Assembly (NCBI RefSeq): GCF_006716645.1
Contig: NZ_VFPL01000001.1
Location: 2,232,001 to 2,296,000 of the forward strand
Length of the DNA: 64,000 nucleotides
Source of the DNA: Arcticibacter tournemirensis
Lineage (GTDB): Bacteria; Bacteroidota; Bacteroidia; Sphingobacteriales; Sphingobacteriaceae
Reading direction: 5' to 3'
Numbering within the stretch: the stretch's first letter is position 1; the number at the start of each line of letters is the position of its first letter. The translations under genes were made by a program, and so were the position numbers. Positions 35,180 to 43,571 of the stretch are shown piece by piece. Under the pieces are notes generated by a model. The model did not search any database and had not been told where the DNA came from. It saw only the letters and a list, made by a program, of their open reading frames with translations.

Positions 35180-36369
35180 AGACTCCTGACGAAAATAAAA
35201 TAGATCGCCAGTTCAGAGAAGGACTAAACAGCTCTGAGGGGAATGCTGAATTTCGTGAGGAGGATTGGACGGTACTGGAGAAAATGATGAATGAAAGCCG
35301 GCCCCGTAAAAACAGTGTAATTTGGTTGTATGTTGTCTCAGCTGGTATTGCTGCTGTATTTCTCTTGTTTTTAATTCTTCCTTTTTTAAAACCAGTTACA
35401 ACAGTCAGCAACCGGGTTAATAAGGTGGTCGGCGTACAGCATAGAAAAAGTAATAAGCCGTTAGGTAAAACCTATGCGGAACCCCCGAGGGCCTTAAGTC
35501 CGACGAACGAGAAGAAGGAGGTTGACAGTAAGAATAACATTGAGAAAGCAGTAGTATTTGAGCGGTTGCCGTTTAGTGAAATATCCAGGGCTTATATGGC
35601 AGGGATAGGCAGGGATTCAAATACCAGCGCGTTTACAGGAAGTAAAATATCGCTCGACAGCATTATTCCTGAGTCTACTCCTGTCTTTGCAGGCGTTGAG
35701 CCAGAGAAGGCAGATGCATTGGATATAGCAGCGGACAGCCGCGAGGAGAGGAAAGCAGCGACCAGCAAAGTTCCACGTATTTCCCTGGCTGTTATCACGG
35801 CCCCTGATGTAAATGGCGTCAATTCGTTTGCGAATGGGCAGGTAGGAGTAAACGCAGGAATACAATTGTCGCTGCAATTATCGCCTAAGTGGAGCCTCTC
35901 GACCGGGATGGGATATGCAGTTAAACCTTATAAGATTGGCTCCGAGCAATTTAAAGCAGGCGACTATTCTTACTCTTATGGCAATCGTCAGACGGACAAT
36001 GTGGTTGCTAACTGCAAGGTTCTTGATGTTCCTGTTAATGTCAATTACCAATTTTTCAGGAACGGAAAAAGTACGTTTAGCTTGGGCACAGGATTATCGT
36101 CCTATTTTATGCTTCGCGAGAAATACACGTTCAACTACACAGATAATAGCGAGTACACTTATCGGGTATCGAACCAGAACAAACATATATTAGGAGTGCT
36201 GAACCTGAATGCTACCTATCAGCGCGAAGTAAGTAAAAGTTTGAACTTAATAATGCAGCCCTATTTAAAGCTACCCTTAACTGATATTGGTAACGAAGGA
36301 ATAGATCTAAGGTCGGTAGGAGTAGCTTTTGGCGTGGGGTGGAACATTAATAGCCGAAGAAAACAATAG
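35176..36369 (+). CDS. Membrane-anchored beta-barrel-like protein, possible anti-sigma partner
   Basis: The 397 residues divide into a cytoplasmic part (1-50; FREEDWTVLEKMMNESRPRK), one membrane helix (about 53-73; VIWLYVVSAGIAAVFLLFLILPFL), a polar linker, and a C-terminal region of amphipathic strands like PorT/OmpX-type beta barrels (GIQLSLQLSPKWSLSTGMGYAVKPY ... SVGVAFGVGWNI). A sigma-coupled gene with a cytoplasmic head and one helix suggests anti-sigma control, while the barrel-like domain would lie in the periplasm or outer membrane. This combination recurs in Bacteroidota; its mechanism is not established. Confidence 0.7.
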   Translation: MKTPDENKIDRQFREGLNSSEGNAEFREEDWTVLEKMMNESRPRKNSVIWLYVVSAGIAAVFLLFLILPFLKPVTTVSNRVNKVVGVQHRKSNKPLGKTYAEPPRALSPTNEKKEVDSKNNIEKAVVFERLPFSEISRAYMAGIGRDSNTSAFTGSKISLDSIIPESTPVFAGVEPEKADALDIAADSREERKAATSKVPRISLAVITAPDVNGVNSFANGQVGVNAGIQLSLQLSPKWSLSTGMGYAVKPYKIGSEQFKAGDYSYSYGNRQTDNVVANCKVLDVPVNVNYQFFRNGKSTFSLGTGLSSYFMLREKYTFNYTDNSEYTYRVSNQNKHILGVLNLNATYQREVSKSLNLIMQPYLKLPLTDIGNEGIDLRSVGVAFGVGWNINSRRKQ

Positions 36370-36373
36370 TCGT

Positions 36374-36919
36374 ATGAAATATATCGCTTTTATTTTGCTT
36401 GCCGGATTCGGGATGAATCAGGCAGGAGGGGAGAGCTACGTCTCAAAGAACGCACGTATCAGCCTCTATTCCAAGGCTCCGCTTGAAGATATCGAAGCGG
36501 TGTCGGGAAAAGGTGTGTCGGTACTCAATACCACTACCGGAGCCGTTGCTTTTACAGTCCCTATTAAGTCCTTCCAATTCGATAAGTCACTTATGCAGGA
36601 GCATTTCAACGAGAACTATATGGAAAGTGATAAGTTTCCCAACGCTTCATTCAAAGGAAAGATTCAGGAGAAGTTCGATGTTTCAAAAGAAGGAACATAT
36701 CCGGTTCGCGCCATAGGCATATTGGACGTTCATGGCGTAAAACAAAGCAGGACCATTCCGGGCACCATTATCGTAAATAAAAATACCGTGAGACTGACTT
36801 CAGAGTTCACTGTCCAATGTAAAGATCACAAAATAGAGATACCGCGACTGGTTTTCCAGAAGATTGCCGAAAGTATTCAGGTAAAGGTTTCCACTGATTA
36901 CACTAATTATCAAAAATAA
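36374..36919 (+). CDS. YceI-family exported protein
   Basis: The ATG at 36374 gives a signal peptide (YIAFILLAGFGMNQAGG); an earlier in-frame start overlaps the upstream gene. The 181 residues match the YceI lipocalin-like fold: ISLYSKAPLEDIEAVSGK, GAVAFTVPIKSFQF, MQEHFNENYMESDKFPNASFKGKI, GILDVHGVKQSRTIPG. YceI proteins bind isoprenoid lipids in an eight-strand barrel; roles in stress or quinone handling are proposed. It is in the sigma factor operon, 4 bases after the preceding stop. Confidence 0.9.
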   Translation: MKYIAFILLAGFGMNQAGGESYVSKNARISLYSKAPLEDIEAVSGKGVSVLNTTTGAVAFTVPIKSFQFDKSLMQEHFNENYMESDKFPNASFKGKIQEKFDVSKEGTYPVRAIGILDVHGVKQSRTIPGTIIVNKNTVRLTSEFTVQCKDHKIEIPRLVFQKIAESIQVKVSTDYTNYQK

Positions 36920-36940
36920 TCACCCATACTCCCCAATGTT

Positions 36941-37873
36941 ATGAGAAAAACGCTGATATCTATGCTCCTGCTTGTATCGACAGCTGCGCTGGCGCAGGAA
37001 GCCGATTCTACATCAACTGATTCTATTATGAACGCTTTAGTCGATAAGGACAAGGCAGAGCCGGTAATAGCATCATTTAAATCTACAAGGCTGATTCTGA
37101 CCTCAACTACTGAAACTATAAAGAAAAATAACCTAAACTTTATGGTAGTTCACCGCTTTGGCGATGTTGCCGGATCTGGGGGCGGGGCAGAGACCTTGTG
37201 GGGGCTGGATAATTCTTCCGATATTTATATTGGCTTTGAGTACGGCCTTAGGGATAACCTGGATATTACATTTGGCCGGAGTAAGTATGAACAGCTGCTT
37301 GATCTGGGACTGAAATATAATGTTCTTAAACAAACGTCGGACAACAGTGTGCCTTTTGCTGCTACACTTATTGCGTCTATTGGACTAAAACCTTACAAGG
37401 TAACTACAAATGTCTTTGACGATTACTCAAACAGGCTCTCGTATTTTTACCAGGCTATTATCTCACGTAAGTTCTCTTCGCGGTTTTCACTGGAAATTGC
37501 ACCTTCTTTTTTAAGGAATAATCTTCCCTTTCCATATATAGCAGGCAACGAAAGGAATATCTTTTCGTTATCGGCAGCTGGTCGCTTGAAAGTGACAAAG
37601 CGTATGGGTATTGTAGTTGACTATGCTCACCCTTTCTCTAAGTTCAGAAACGACAGTGAAGCTCCAAAGTTTTATGATCCTTCTGCTGCAGGCATTGAAA
37701 TTGAAACTGGAGGGCATGTTTTTACGCTCAACTTCAGTAATGCACAGGCTATATCACCTATAAATTACCTTGCTGATACTGAATCCAAATGGACAGACGG
37801 CCAATATCGTATCGGATTTACTATTACACGTGTGTTTGATTTTAACCGCGGACATAAAAGTACATATAAGTAA
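36941..37873 (+). CDS. DUF5777-type outer-membrane beta-barrel protein
   Basis: A signal peptide (LISMLLLVSTAALAQ) precedes about 290 residues of alternating strands ending in an aromatic residue pattern (IGFTITRVFDF). Motifs include LNFMVVHRFGDVAGSGGGAETLWGLDNSSDIYIGFEYGL, which I associate with the DUF5777 barrel family. It is probably an outer-membrane protein of unknown cargo. It stands between YceI and Rieske genes with short gaps (21 and 23 bases), which suggests a shared redox or respiratory task. Confidence 0.75.
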   Translation: MRKTLISMLLLVSTAALAQEADSTSTDSIMNALVDKDKAEPVIASFKSTRLILTSTTETIKKNNLNFMVVHRFGDVAGSGGGAETLWGLDNSSDIYIGFEYGLRDNLDITFGRSKYEQLLDLGLKYNVLKQTSDNSVPFAATLIASIGLKPYKVTTNVFDDYSNRLSYFYQAIISRKFSSRFSLEIAPSFLRNNLPFPYIAGNERNIFSLSAAGRLKVTKRMGIVVDYAHPFSKFRNDSEAPKFYDPSAAGIEIETGGHVFTLNFSNAQAISPINYLADTESKWTDGQYRIGFTITRVFDFNRGHKSTYK

Positions 37874-37896
37874 TTCATCAATTAAACATCAATAAC

Positions 37897-38334
37897 ATGG
37901 AAAGAAAAGAATTCTTGTCTACGTTGGGCATTAGCCTTGCAGCAGTATGTATGGGTTGTAGTCTGGCTTCCTGCGGAAGCAGCCCTGCCGAAGAAGCAAC
38001 TCCTGACCCGGATGGCGGCGATGGCCCCGATGGGTTGTTGACCGTTAACCTTGATGCCGAAATGAAGAATACAGGTGAATTTAAAACTGGTAACGGTATA
38101 ATCCTCGTCAGAATTGCACAAAATAATTTGCCTGCCTCTTTTGCTGCCTTACAAATAGCCTGCACGCACCAGGGGACGCCGGTGACTTACAGCAATGCAC
38201 AGGGCAAATTTATTTGCCCGAACCATGGCAGTGAATTCAGTACCACAGGAGCGGTTTTACAGGGGCCGGCAACTACGCCCCTTAAAACTTATACAGTACA
38301 AATTACCGGTTCAACATTGACAGTATCTTCATAA
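37897..38334 (+). CDS. Rieske [2Fe-2S] lipoprotein
   Basis: The 145-residue protein starts with an export signal (STLGISLAAVCMGCSLASC, lipobox LASC, Cys26) and a Pro/Asp/Gly linker. The Rieske domain has both cluster motifs, CTHQG (Cys89, His91) and CPNHGSEF (Cys107, His110). It is a small electron-transfer protein, tethered to a membrane facing the periplasm. It is not part of a visible bc-type complex; its partners are probably the YceI and barrel proteins of the same operon, or an unlinked cytochrome. Confidence 0.92.
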   Translation: MERKEFLSTLGISLAAVCMGCSLASCGSSPAEEATPDPDGGDGPDGLLTVNLDAEMKNTGEFKTGNGIILVRIAQNNLPASFAALQIACTHQGTPVTYSNAQGKFICPNHGSEFSTTGAVLQGPATTPLKTYTVQITGSTLTVSS

Positions 38335-38457
38335 AGGAAGACACTGTATTCTTTTACAGATCCCGTGCAGATCCCGTTGTTATAGAGTGAAGTAATATTT
38401 CTCAGATAAGTATTTATTTTAGAACATAAAAACGTATCTTCAATAAATCATTTTGTT

Positions 38458-38865
38458 ATGGGATTTGTAAAAGAATTTAAAGAGTTCGCAATGCGGGGCA
38501 ATGTTATTGATCTCGCAGTTGGTGTAATTATCGGTGCCTCTTTTGGTAAAATAGTCACATCTCTGGTGGATGATCTGATTATGCCTCCTATAGGATTTCT
38601 TACCGGAGGGATTGATTTTTCTGAAAAAAAATGGATCTTGAAGCCGGCCGATACAGCTAATTCTGTGGCAGAGGTATCCGTAAAATACGGCAATTTCCTA
38701 AATACACTCATTCAGTTTCTTATCATTGCCCTTTGTATTTTTATTATTGTTAAGGTAATAAATCAATTGAATCGTAAGAAGGCTGATAGTCCTGCCGTTC
38801 CGCCTGCACCTACTAAACAGGAAGTGCTGCTCACAGAGATACGTGATCTCCTGAAAACGAAATAA
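38458..38865 (+). CDS. mscL: Large-conductance mechanosensitive channel
   Basis: At 135 residues the protein is full length for MscL. It shows the signature [40 protein letters not shown] in helix 1 and a second helix ([26 protein letters not shown]). The C-terminal helix bundle follows ([12 protein letters not shown]). It opens under membrane tension to release solutes during osmotic downshock. It is a single gene in its own transcript. Confidence 0.95.
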   Translation: MGFVKEFKEFAMRGNVIDLAVGVIIGASFGKIVTSLVDDLIMPPIGFLTGGIDFSEKKWILKPADTANSVAEVSVKYGNFLNTLIQFLIIALCIFIIVKVINQLNRKKADSPAVPPAPTKQEVLLTEIRDLLKTK

Positions 38866-38948
38866 TGCACGTTTAGCTAGTGTAATTATCCTCCGGAACG
38901 CTTGAGGCGGGAGGGTTGTGTTCCTTTGGCCTATCCTAATTTATTAAC

Positions 38949-40013
38949 ATGAAACATATTCTCGTTTATTGCTTATTATCAGCTGTTTTGGTTTGTCGGG
39001 CGCAGCAACCTTTAAGAGTTGGTATTGCAGGTTTAAGTCATGATCATGTGCATAATGCGATGAACCAGTATAAACGGGGAGAAGTGATTATTGTGGGCAT
39101 CGCAGAACCAGATAAAAGAATAGCAGCCCGGTTTATTAAAACATACAACCTCCCCGAATCACTTTTTTTTAAAGATCTGCCTGCTCTTTTAAGGCACACT
39201 AAGCCCGACGCCGTTCTGGCATATAATTCTATTGCGGATCATTTAGGTGTGGTTGAAACTTGTGCCCCTCAGGGAGTTTCGGTTATGGTGGAGAAACCAC
39301 TTGCTACTACAGTGAAAGATGCTGAACGAATAGCGAGCCTCGCCGCCAGATATAATATTCATGTGCTCACTAATTACGAAACAACCTGGTATAACTCGAA
39401 TCAGCAGGTTAATACATTGGTGCAATCGGGTAATATTAGCGAGATACGGAAAATGATCGTGCACGATGGACATAATGGTCCAAAGGAAATAGGATGCAGC
39501 GCTGATTTCTTAAGCTGGCTTACCGACCCTATTCAGAATGGAGGAGGTGCGATCAGGGATTTTGGTTGTTATGGAGCAAATCTGATGACCTGGATAATGA
39601 AGGGACAAATGCCAATAGCAGTTACTGCTATTACCCGGCAAATCAAGCCTTCTGTTTATCCTGAGGTTGACGATGACGCTACTATCTTACTTGAATATCC
39701 GCGGGCGACAGGTATAATCGAAGCCTCGTGGAACTGGCCGTTTAATATTAAGGATCTTGAGGTTTTTGGTACAGGCGGATACCTTCATGCTCTGGACAAT
39801 AGTAACTTATACCAGAGAAAGAAGGATATTACGGAAAAAATAGAGGTTAAACCTGCTATATACCAGGATAATCTTTCCTATTTAGCAGATGTGTTGAGAG
39901 GGAAGGTGCAGCCCGGCGATGATCTTTCATCATTGTCTAATAATTTGATTGTGGTTAGAATACTTGAGGCTGCCTCTCGTTCAGCAAAAGAAGGCAAGCG
40001 AATAGTGTTTTAA
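38949..40013 (+). CDS. Gfo/Idh/MocA-family oxidoreductase with Sec-type signal peptide
   Basis: After a signal peptide (HILVYCLLSAVLVCRAQQ) the protein has a Rossmann domain and an EKPLA motif (VMVEKPLATTVKDAERIA). The substrate domain follows from about residue 135 (GGGAIRDFGCYGANLMTWIM, with the usual D-x-x-x-H/Y pattern altered). The nucleotide loop reads GIAGLSHDH rather than GxGxxG. Family members oxidise or reduce sugars and inositols with NAD(P) or act on glycosides. The Sec-like signal without twin arginines is odd for an NAD-binding protein; see findings. Confidence 0.82.
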   Translation: MKHILVYCLLSAVLVCRAQQPLRVGIAGLSHDHVHNAMNQYKRGEVIIVGIAEPDKRIAARFIKTYNLPESLFFKDLPALLRHTKPDAVLAYNSIADHLGVVETCAPQGVSVMVEKPLATTVKDAERIASLAARYNIHVLTNYETTWYNSNQQVNTLVQSGNISEIRKMIVHDGHNGPKEIGCSADFLSWLTDPIQNGGGAIRDFGCYGANLMTWIMKGQMPIAVTAITRQIKPSVYPEVDDDATILLEYPRATGIIEASWNWPFNIKDLEVFGTGGYLHALDNSNLYQRKKDITEKIEVKPAIYQDNLSYLADVLRGKVQPGDDLSSLSNNLIVVRILEAASRSAKEGKRIVF

Positions 40014-40122
40014 TAATAGTGAATTCAAAAAATCCTTTCAGATAAAGTCTTTGGCCTTGCGCATGCAACTTTATAGGATAAAGTCTGTATAACCACAGTG
40101 ATGAATACAAGTTATTGTCATA

Positions 40123-41652
40123 ATGGATAATATACCAGAAAGTGAAGATAAGGTAAGTAGTCAGTCGACTGAGGGACGACCGAAAATTGATTATAACGGA
40201 ATCCTAAGTTCGATTACAGAAGGTATTTTTGCTCTTGATCAGCAAGGGCTGTGTGTATACTGCAATTTAGCGAGTTTGAGAATGCTGGGATATAGTTCTG
40301 AGAAGGAGTTTCTCGGGAAGAAGCTTCATAGTTTGCTGCATTTCGCCCACCCTGATGGCCGCTCATACCCAGTAGATGAGTGTAAAATTCTACATGCATC
40401 CACTTCTGGAATTCATATTTCCGTAAACGATGAAGTGTTCTGGAGGGCTGATGGAATTCCAATACCCGTTAGTTACTCCTGTTATCCGCAGTTGGTGGAC
40501 GGGAAGTTAACCGGCACAGTAATAACCTTTTCAGATCTCTCAGAACAAAAATTACAGCAGAAGAAACTTGAATCGAGCGAAGCCAAATATCGTAATATCT
40601 TTAAAAATGCGAACACCGGAATTATTTATGTTAATGAGTACGGATATACGGTTTCAGCCAACCAATCATTTTTGTCACTTATTCAATTTTCTCTGGCTGA
40701 ACTTCAGATGATGCATTACTCTGAGTTTACCAACAAGGAAGACTTCGAAACAGAAGTGCTTTTGAGGAGAGAAATGAAAGAAGGGAAACGGGAAGAGTAC
40801 AAAATTGAAAAGAGGTACCGTCGGAAGGATGGGAGGATAATCTGGGTGAGTTCCTGTGTTTCGGCCTTTCGTGAACAATTATCCCATCCTCTCTTCTATG
40901 TGGCTGTTGTTCATGATATTACAGATCGAAAGGAGTACGAGCAAAAACTGCTGAACAGTAACAATACAAAAGACAAGTTCTTCTCCATAATTGCACATGA
41001 CCTGCGCAATCCCGTGGGGTCACTGAAGATAATGAGCGACCTCTTAAATCAGGATCTGCAAAAGGGTAATATCTCCGGTGTCACAGAAATAGCGGGGATT
41101 ATGGACAAGCAGATTGGTAACACACTTAGTTTACTAAATGATCTGCTCGAGTGGAGCCGGGCGCAGACAGAAAACATTGCCTTTTCGCCGACGCCCGTTA
41201 ATGTAAGAGACATATTTTCTGAACGCTCAGACTTCCTGATGATACAGGCTGGTAATAAAAACATTACTATTGAATATGACACAGATAGTGATCTGATGGT
41301 TTATGCCGACCGGCAAATGTTAAATACAATCATGCGCAACCTAATCACAAATGCTATTAAGTTTAGCTACGAAAAGAGCATTATTTTTCTTCATGCTGAA
41401 GAAAGAGTAGGGTGGGTCTTGATTTCAATCACAGATCGTGGCATTGGGATACCGAAAGTACTTCTTGAAAAATTATTCCTTCCTGATTCTAAATTTAGCA
41501 CTTACGGAACTAAAAATGAAAGTGGCACAGGCTTAGGGTTGTTGCTGTGTAAAGAGTTTGTAGAACGGCACGGTGGCAGGATATGGGCTGAGAGCGAAGA
41601 AGGACAAGGAACGAAATTACTGTTTACGCTACCAATATATCGCAAGAACTGA
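40123..41652 (+). CDS. PAS-PAS sensor histidine kinase
   Basis: There is no membrane segment: the 509 residues consist of two PAS domains (about 20-135 and 150-265, the second followed by a PAC motif ERRYRRKDG-like stretch), HisKA (IIAHDLRNPVGSL, phosphoacceptor His about 291) and HATPase with N-box IMRNLITNAIKF, G1 ITDRGIGIP and G2 GTGLGLLLCKEF. It is probably a cytoplasmic sensor of light, redox or a small ligand. No response regulator is adjacent, so its partner is an orphan. All catalytic boxes look intact. Confidence 0.88.
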   Translation: MDNIPESEDKVSSQSTEGRPKIDYNGILSSITEGIFALDQQGLCVYCNLASLRMLGYSSEKEFLGKKLHSLLHFAHPDGRSYPVDECKILHASTSGIHISVNDEVFWRADGIPIPVSYSCYPQLVDGKLTGTVITFSDLSEQKLQQKKLESSEAKYRNIFKNANTGIIYVNEYGYTVSANQSFLSLIQFSLAELQMMHYSEFTNKEDFETEVLLRREMKEGKREEYKIEKRYRRKDGRIIWVSSCVSAFREQLSHPLFYVAVVHDITDRKEYEQKLLNSNNTKDKFFSIIAHDLRNPVGSLKIMSDLLNQDLQKGNISGVTEIAGIMDKQIGNTLSLLNDLLEWSRAQTENIAFSPTPVNVRDIFSERSDFLMIQAGNKNITIEYDTDSDLMVYADRQMLNTIMRNLITNAIKFSYEKSIIFLHAEERVGWVLISITDRGIGIPKVLLEKLFLPDSKFSTYGTKNESGTGLGLLLCKEFVERHGGRIWAESEEGQGTKLLFTLPIYRKN

Positions 41653-41795
41653 TTGTTTGTCAGTGTTTTATTTTAATTTATTGATTCAAACGGTTTGTGC
41701 CCATGTTGGTTCTCCAAAGAAATCAAACTTTCTTAGGATTGAATAGTTATTTATTATTGGTTTAACTAATTTAATCAGAATAAGGATTTAGGAAC

Positions 41796-42659
41796 ATGAA
41801 TTTTCGAATATCAATATTGGCACTTGTCGCTGTAGCAGTGATGAGCCAAAGTTGTGTTACTACAAAAAAATATGATGCGCTTCAAACCAAGTACAACAAA
41901 CTTGACAGTAACACCCGCGACCTTCGCCGGCAATATCTGCTGACCGAGAGAAACCTTGCTGTTTCTACCAACAGGGTCTCAAGCCTAGAAGATCAGATTG
42001 CTTCAGAAAAAGCAAATGTAAAGTCGCTGCAGGATGCGCTCGACAAATGTTTGAATTCTTCAAATCAGGGAAGCGTAAATATTTCAAAACTTGTTGATGA
42101 GATAAACAGCTCCAATAAGTATATTCAACAGCTTGTAAATGCGAAGAATAAAAGTGATTCGCTTAATATGGTGTTAACCAATAACCTAACTCGTTCATTG
42201 AGTCAGCAGGAAATGCGTGACGTTAATGTGCAGGTATTAAAGGGTGTAGTTTATATCTCGCTTTCAGATAATATGCTCTACAAATCGGGCAGCTATGAAA
42301 TTTCGGAAAAAGCCGGAGAAACGCTCAGCAAAATATCGAAGATCATCAAAGATTATAAGGATTATGATGTTTTGATCGAAGGTAATACTGATAACGTGCC
42401 TATTTCTCAAAAAAATATCCGGAATAACTGGGACTTAAGTGCTTTACGTGCTTCATCTGTTGTTCAGGCCCTCCAGAATACTTACGGTGTTGAACCGAAG
42501 CGTTTAACTGCCGGGGGACGAGGTGAATACAACCCCATCGCAAGTAACAATACCGAGGAGGGGAAAGCTAAAAACAGGCGTACTCAGATTATTATCACAC
42601 CAAAGCTGGATCAGTTTATGGAACTGATAGACAAAGCACCTGAAAATCCACAGGAATAA
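41796..42659 (+). CDS. OmpA-family lipoprotein with coiled coil
   Basis: The protein (287 residues) has a lipoprotein signal (ALVAVAVMSQSC), a long coiled-coil region (about 30-130: ALQTKYNKLDSNTRDLRRQ, SSLEDQIASEKANVKSLQDALDKC) and a C-terminal OmpA peptidoglycan-binding domain (VLIEGNTDNVPIS, NWDLSALRASSVVQAL, NRRTQIIITPK). It probably links the outer membrane to the cell wall. A very strong palindromic terminator follows 16 bases after the stop. Confidence 0.9.
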   Translation: MNFRISILALVAVAVMSQSCVTTKKYDALQTKYNKLDSNTRDLRRQYLLTERNLAVSTNRVSSLEDQIASEKANVKSLQDALDKCLNSSNQGSVNISKLVDEINSSNKYIQQLVNAKNKSDSLNMVLTNNLTRSLSQQEMRDVNVQVLKGVVYISLSDNMLYKSGSYEISEKAGETLSKISKIIKDYKDYDVLIEGNTDNVPISQKNIRNNWDLSALRASSVVQALQNTYGVEPKRLTAGGRGEYNPIASNNTEEGKAKNRRTQIIITPKLDQFMELIDKAPENPQE

Positions 42660-42675
42660 GACAGGCGTAAATTGC

Positions 42676-42724
42676 AATGCATAAAAACAAAGGCGCGATT
42701 TTCGCGCCTTTGTTTTTATGCATT
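42676..42724. terminator. Perfect 23-bp palindrome, bidirectional terminator
   Basis: Arms 42676-42698 and 42702-42724 are exact reverse complements around a 3-base loop. The GC core is ggcgcga/tcgcgcc, and each side has an A- or T-rich outer part. It serves the convergent OmpA (+) and VOC (-) genes. The right arm includes the last codons and stop of the VOC gene. Confidence 0.9.
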
Positions 42725-43561
42725 TTCCAGGTCGGCGATAACTAATTTTTTCATTTGCATTAACGCTCCCATTACCCGCTGAGCCCTTTCAGGATCTTTA
42801 ATTAGCCCCGGCAATGCCTTGGGTATTATTTGCCAGCTTATACCATATTTATCAGTCAACCATCCGCAGGCAACTTCTTTTCCTCCGTCGGCTGTGAGTT
42901 TTTCCCAGTAACGGTCGATTTCATTTTGACTATCACACTCTACCACCATAGAAATTGCATCATTGAATCCGAAACCGTGGTCTGCCGAGCTATCCATGGC
43001 CATTACGCTGAAGTCCTTTATTTTAAACTGAGCATGTTTAACAAATTCTGGTCTCTCGCCGTCCTTCTGACTATAGTTTAATATGCCATGAATGCTGGAC
43101 TCTGGAAATAGATCGGTGTAAAATTGAATAGCCTGGGCGGCTTTACCAGCGTTTGTGCCTGTAAACATCAGTGTCGGGCAAAATTTCTGCGGCGTATCGC
43201 TTTTATCCTGGGTTGTATATAATTGCCAGGAGACACCGTATTTATCCTGCAGCCATCCATACTTCGGGCTCCAGTCGTAGCTATCCAACGGCATTAAAGG
43301 AATTCCTTCTGTGATCAGCTTGTTCCAGTAATGCTCTGTTTCTTCAGCATTTTCAGATGTCACCATGAATGAAATAGATGGATTAGGCGATGCCGCCGGG
43401 CCATCATTGAGGAGCATGAATTTTTGCCCGCTCAGGTCAATCTGGATAACAAAGGGCATTTCCTGTATAATCTTTCCGTTGCCGAAGCAGCCGACATAAT
43501 AAGCAGCGGCCTCCTGGATCATGCCTTTGATGCAAAGACATGGATATATCGAATTATTCAT
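42716..43561 (-). CDS. Double VOC-domain protein (PhnB/3-demethylubiquinone methyltransferase-like)
   Basis: The 281 residues contain two similar VOC modules (1-135 and 138-281). Each shows the pattern of a buried strand YPCLCIKG or CPTLMFTG, a helix with YVGCFGNGKI or FYTDLFPESS, and the closing KYGWLQDKYGVSWQL or WLTDKYGISWQI. This is the PhnB-like group of the glyoxalase fold. Reaction unknown; many members are seen in resistance or repair settings but lack proof. It shares a transcript with the SRPBCC gene, 10 bases upstream. Confidence 0.88.
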   Translation of the reverse strand: MNNSIYPCLCIKGMIQEAAAYYVGCFGNGKIIQEMPFVIQIDLSGQKFMLLNDGPAASPNPSISFMVTSENAEETEHYWNKLITEGIPLMPLDSYDWSPKYGWLQDKYGVSWQLYTTQDKSDTPQKFCPTLMFTGTNAGKAAQAIQFYTDLFPESSIHGILNYSQKDGERPEFVKHAQFKIKDFSVMAMDSSADHGFGFNDAISMVVECDSQNEIDRYWEKLTADGGKEVACGWLTDKYGISWQIIPKALPGLIKDPERAQRVMGALMQMKKLVIADLENA

Positions 43562-43571
43562 GTTTGATTCT

